64,000 nt of DNA, from NCBI RefSeq assembly GCF_019139535.1, contig NZ_CP077073.1, forward strand, positions 2,508,501-2,572,500, written 5' to 3'. Every line of letters begins with the position of its first letter. Positions within the stretch are counted from its first letter, which is position 1. The notes beneath the pieces are model-generated. The model made no database searches and was not told where the DNA came from. It was given only the letters and a program-made list of their open reading frames with translations. Made by a program: the position numbers and the translations under genes. The stretch comes from Pseudomonas muyukensis (GTDB lineage: Bacteria; Pseudomonadota; Gammaproteobacteria; Pseudomonadales; Pseudomonadaceae). This document shows positions 61,068 to 64,000 of the stretch, piece after piece.

Positions 61068-62090
61068 TCACTGATTGAGTGCTACCGGATCTACCCGTGT
61101 CGAGGCCCTTTTTTTCATGTATTTGGCAATCGGCCGCTCCACCAGGTTGAAACTGGCTGCACTGACCAAGGCAATCAGAACGACCGAGCTGATCAGGGTC
61201 ACCATGGGCGGCAGGCCAGTGTGCGTCTGCACGGCCAGCATGAGGCAGAGGATCGGGATATGGCACAGGTAGGTCGAGTACGACCAGTTACCCAGTGCAT
61301 TGAGCCGGGTCATGTTTTGCATCCGCCTTTCTTGCGAAAGGGCTGCGATCACGATCAACGCACAGGGAATACCGGACTTGAACGGGTTGTGGGTAACCTG
61401 CCCGACCTTGGCGATGATCAACAGCGCCGTGGCCAACAGGCCGGCGGCTAGCCATGGCTTGATCGCGTTGATCAGGCCGCGTTGGTAGAGCATGCCGATG
61501 AGCACGCCGAAGAGAAACTCGTACACGATCTTGTGCTTGTAGAACTCGAAGGCGCCTCCCAGTTCTGGCAGAAACTTGCGCAGCGCCAGAATGCCCAGGA
61601 ACAAGCCCGCGATACGCCAAGGCCTGGGCAGCCATAGCGAGCCGAAGAATACCGCGTAGAAGGCCATTTCATAGTTGAGCGTCCAACCGACGGTCATGAG
61701 TGGGAAGTAGCCGATGCCCGAGGGGTTCAACGCTGGAATGAAGAAAAGACTCTTGAGCAGGAAACCTGGCTCAAACGAAGTCAGCGCAACCATGCCAGGC
61801 CAGTAGATCAGCAATGCCGCGGTAAAGGCGCTGAACAGCCAGTATGCCGGGACGATGCGTGCGATGCGGTGAGTGGCGAACTCCAACGGGGTGACAGACT
61901 GTCGGGTGGCGGACAGGTAGATGACGAACCCGCTGATGACGAAAAACAGGTCGACACCAATCGCGCCGTATCGGTGCAGCCCTACGGAAAGGGGATCGGT
62001 CAAGGTGAAGTTGTAGGTGATTTGCATATAGTGATGCAACACCACTATCCATGCCGCGAGGGCCCGCAGGATTTGAATTGAATTCAGCAT
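61068..62090 (-). CDS. Acyltransferase 3 family membrane protein (OafA/ExoZ-like)
   Basis: 340 residues, about ten hydrophobic segments. The N-terminus MLNSIQILRALAAWIVVLHH has the family RxxA...H signature with the active His, then GAIGVDLFFVISGFVIYLSA and FATHRIARIVPAYWLF. Such enzymes transfer acetyl or other acyl groups to exported sugars (ExoZ, OafA). Codon use is less GC-rich than in the flanking genes (many Ile ATT/ATC, TTG, TAT codons), pointing to transfer. It stands alone between umuC and the umuC fragment, and no polysaccharide cluster is near. Substrate unknown. Confidence 0.85.
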   Translation of the reverse strand: MLNSIQILRALAAWIVVLHHYMQITYNFTLTDPLSVGLHRYGAIGVDLFFVISGFVIYLSATRQSVTPLEFATHRIARIVPAYWLFSAFTAALLIYWPGMVALTSFEPGFLLKSLFFIPALNPSGIGYFPLMTVGWTLNYEMAFYAVFFGSLWLPRPWRIAGLFLGILALRKFLPELGGAFEFYKHKIVYEFLFGVLIGMLYQRGLINAIKPWLAAGLLATALLIIAKVGQVTHNPFKSGIPCALIVIAALSQERRMQNMTRLNALGNWSYSTYLCHIPILCLMLAVQTHTGLPPMVTLISSVVLIALVSAASFNLVERPIAKYMKKRASTRVDPVALNQ

Positions 62091-62159
62091 TTTTCATCGT
62101 TTTCCAACCAAACCGCGATGCTATTAGCTTGGGCTTGAAAAATCCATTGGCTGGTGTCG

Positions 62160-62388
62160 ATGACGCACCCTGCCTGTCGGCTCGGCCAAGGGTGCGGCGG
62201 CGCAGGGCTGCCGCTGTACAGCAAGGCCGGGGTTCTGCTGATGTCGATGGTGGACGAAATCAATGGCACGTACGGCCGAGGGACGATGCGTACGGCCAGC
62301 GTCCCCGACGCCTGGCTGGGGGATGCGGCGCGGCATGAAGAGCCGCTCTTGCACCACACGGATCGACCCGCTGTGGCGGGTGCGGTAG
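62160..62388 (+). pseudogene. umuC: Decayed 3' fragment of umuC
   Basis: The sequence aligns with the last part of the intact umuC: TACAGCAAGGCC, CTGCTGATG, GACGAAATCAATGGCACGTA, GCGTACGGCCAGCGTCCCCG and the terminal GTGCGGTAG. Compared with the intact gene there is a 2-base insertion before AGCAAGGCC, a 75-base deletion between two CTGATG repeats (60761 and 60836 in the intact gene) and a 2-base loss after GTCCCCGAC, so it cannot be translated. Many third-base differences show it came from a diverged umuC, not a recent copy. No umuD or 5' umuC is left. Confidence 0.85.
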
Positions 62389-62535
62389 AAAGGACGAGCT
62401 TGGCGGCAGATATTCGTTCATGCTGCGTTGAAAACAGCCTGGCCTGACTTTCGGTCCCAGGCGTTTGCGTACAGAGCCCAGGGGTAGCGTTGCGAACTTG
62501 ATTACCCCCGCACATCTCGCCGAGGTCACCTGCCG
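62389..62535. other. Short intergenic stretch before the LysE-family gene
   Basis: No gene. GAGGT at 62522-62526 is the ribosome site of the next gene. Confidence 0.4.
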
Positions 62536-63156
62536 ATGTCCATTGCTGACAACCTGATTGCGTTTACCTTCGCCGCAACGCTGCTAACCCTAACACCCGG
62601 CCTGGACACGGCATTGATATTGAGAACCGCCACCCTCGAGGGAAAGGCGCAGGCGCTTCGCGCCGCATTGGGCATCAATACGGGTTGTTTGCTATGGGGC
62701 GCCGCTGTCGCCTTTGGTCTTGGGGCGTTGCTTGCCGTCTCAGAGTTGGCGTACAACGCCTTGAAGTACTGTGGTGCCGCCTATTTAGCCTGGTTAGGGC
62801 TAAACATGCTTTTGCGTCCGCGCAAGTCGTTAGCGCCCATCGACACGGCAACAAAGCACAACCAGAACTGGTTCCTGAAGGGCATGATGGGGAATCTCCT
62901 GAATCCCAAGGTTGGTATTTTCTACGTCTCTTTTCTGCCTCAATTCATTCCCCAGGGCCAGCCGCTGGTTGCTTGGACGTTTGCCTTGGTAAGCATCCAT
63001 GTGGCAATTGGCTTGCTATGGTCGACGCTGCTGATCGCCGCGACCCAGTCGCTGGCCGGGATATTGCGGGGTGAGAAGGTAGTGGCGTGGATGGACCGTG
63101 CAACAGGCATGATCTTCGTGCTTTTTGCGGCACGTCTGGCCCTCAGTAAACGTTAA
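62536..63156 (+). CDS. LysE/RhtB-family amino-acid exporter
   Basis: 206 residues with about six transmembrane helices. The N-terminus SIADNLIAFTFAATLLTLTPGLDTALILRT carries the family signature TPGLD (commonly TPGPN), followed by LGINTGCLLWGAAVAFGLGAL, GAAYLAWLGLNMLLRP and the conserved LLNPKVGIFYVSFLPQF. Exports amino acids or homoserine lactones in the inner membrane; substrate not predictable. The ATG at 62536 is used with GAGGT 9 bases upstream. Base composition is a little lower in GC than the core genes. Confidence 0.92.
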   Translation: MSIADNLIAFTFAATLLTLTPGLDTALILRTATLEGKAQALRAALGINTGCLLWGAAVAFGLGALLAVSELAYNALKYCGAAYLAWLGLNMLLRPRKSLAPIDTATKHNQNWFLKGMMGNLLNPKVGIFYVSFLPQFIPQGQPLVAWTFALVSIHVAIGLLWSTLLIAATQSLAGILRGEKVVAWMDRATGMIFVLFAARLALSKR

Positions 63157-63235
63157 GTTCCTGCGCCAGTGAGCAAGCCGCTTATGACGCCTTGATCAAC
63201 ACCTGCAGCGTTGGAGGCTGGCCGCTGGCGCCCTG

Positions 63236-63300
63236 TTCGCCGCCAAGGCCGGCTCCTGCAGGCCTTTGTAGGAGCCGGCTTTGCCGGCGAACAGCATCTC
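63236..63300. repeat. REP pair before the TonB receptor gene
   Basis: CGCCAAGGCCGGCTCCTGCA and the inverse TGTAGGAGCCGGCTTTGCCG around a short spacer. Confidence 0.85.
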
Positions 63301-63355
63301 GACCAGGAAAAACCCTGACGCACCAGCGCCGCCTGGCAGTCGCCATGCCCTTGCC

Positions 63356-64000
63356 TCAGCGCAAGCTGTAGGAAACCCCCGCATACACCGCAAACCCTTC
63401 CCCCGGCGTCGAGCGCGCTTCATCGCGCCCGCCGTCGTCATACCCCGGCGTCACCGTGGCGGCATAGCGCTGGTTGGTCAGGTTGCGCAGGTCCAGCCAG
63501 GTTTGCCAGTCGCGCTTGGGTGAGTTCCAGCCCAGGCGCGCGCCCAGCAGCGCATAGGCGTCGGCGTGGTTGCTGTTGGCGTAGTCCACCTGCACCTTGG
63601 AGGCCATCTGCGTATTGACCCCGGCGTAGAAGCCGCTCGGCCAGTCGTAGCGTAGCTCGGCCTGGTAGTAGTGCATGGGAATGCCGGGCAGGCGGTTGTC
63701 GCCGAACCTGTCGTCGTCGCGGTAATGGAAGTCGCTGAAGGTATAGGCTTGGCGCAGGCTCAGCTTGCCGGTACCGGGGCGTTCCCAGAGCAGGCTGTCG
63801 AGGCCGGCCTCGATGCCCTGGTGCACGCTGGGGCTGGCGTTGAACTCCTTGAACGGCAGGCCTTGCACGACTTCCACGTTCAGCAGTTCATGACGCACCT
63901 GTGCGTAGTACCAGGCCAGGTCCCAACGCCCCACCGCCGAATCGCCACGGGCGCCCAGCTCCAGGGTGGTGGCGGTCTGGTTGTGCATCTTCATGGGCTG
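63356..64000 (-). CDS. TonB-dependent outer-membrane receptor, C-terminal part (cut by the window)
   Basis: The last 215 codons of a receptor read on the minus strand and open to the window edge. Amphipathic beta-strands typical of a TonB-dependent barrel are seen (TTLELGARGDSAVGRWDLAW, FNASPSVHQGIEAGLDSLLW, GIPMHYYQAELRYDWPSGFY, DAYALLGARLGW) together with the conserved DLRNLTNQRYAATV near the end. It ends in VYAGVSYSLR. The 5' part, plug and TonB box are outside the window, so the ligand (siderophore, vitamin B12 or other metal complex) is unknown. Confidence 0.9.
   Translation of the reverse strand, partial: QPMKMHNQTATTLELGARGDSAVGRWDLAWYYAQVRHELLNVEVVQGLPFKEFNASPSVHQGIEAGLDSLLWERPGTGKLSLRQAYTFSDFHYRDDDRFGDNRLPGIPMHYYQAELRYDWPSGFYAGVNTQMASKVQVDYANSNHADAYALLGARLGWNSPKRDWQTWLDLRNLTNQRYAATVTPGYDDGGRDEARSTPGEGFAVYAGVSYSLR

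Noticed and set aside
62084..62515. A second SRAP gene or remnant starting MCGG on the minus strand
   Set aside because: Only the first three residues agree with SRAP (MCG); none of the other motifs follows and the frame is antisense to the umuC fragment.

Overview
The window is a GC-rich chromosomal segment of a Pseudomonas, most likely of the P. putida group. The gene order fadB-fadA-topA-sulA-lexA-psrA-nagZ-mfd-gap-sthA-lolCDE-cinSR-cinA-cinQ(queF)-mlaA-rssBC-tal-dusA matches what I remember of P. putida KT2440. That synteny is recalled, not searched. P. putida-type REP palindromes lie between many genes. Coding density is high. There is no rRNA, CRISPR array, complete insertion sequence or prophage.

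Layout. 1-2.5 kb: the tail of an unidentified gene, a malate:quinone oxidoreductase with a lipoprotein-like N-terminus, a tRNA-Pro(CGG) and a small lipoprotein. 2.6-9.8 kb: moaB-moeA, a two-gene polysaccharide-type operon (AlgA-like enzyme plus glycosyltransferase), a YegS lipid kinase and a NarL-type two-component pair. 10-18 kb: a degenerate HPt-like protein, CheV, a MOSC protein, Slt, Uup, UspA and an unknown membrane protein. 18.5-22 kb: the fadBA beta-oxidation operon. 22-29 kb: topA, small conserved proteins, the SOS operon lexA-sulA, the fatty-acid regulator psrA (divergent from lexA) and nagZ. 29-42 kb: mfd-csiV-SNF2 helicase operon, gap, apbE, sthA, glpQ-like and a PilZ protein. 42-51 kb: lolCDE, the copper module cinSR/cinA-cinQ, a HAD pseudoenzyme and mlaA. 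51-58 kb: PilZ, rssB-rssC, a PhoD-like phosphatase, tal and dusA. 58-63.2 kb: an accessory-looking segment with a triple REP array, a SRAP protein, LexA-controlled umuDC, an acyltransferase, a decayed umuC fragment and a LysE exporter. The window ends inside a TonB-dependent receptor.

Functional links. Several regulators sit next to known targets. LexA has two boxes at its own promoter and one at umuD. PsrA has two overlapping boxes on its own promoter, and its classical target fadBA lies about 9 kb upstream. CinRS is divergent from the copper-inducible cinA-cinQ pair, with a candidate operator between them. DNA-damage functions are unusually frequent (lexA, sulA, mfd, SNF2 helicase, umuDC, SRAP, topA), but only lexA-sulA and umuDC show LexA boxes.

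The least explained parts are the umuC remnant/acyltransferase segment, the tandem REP array, the HPt-like protein without its histidine and the HAD protein without its catalytic aspartates.
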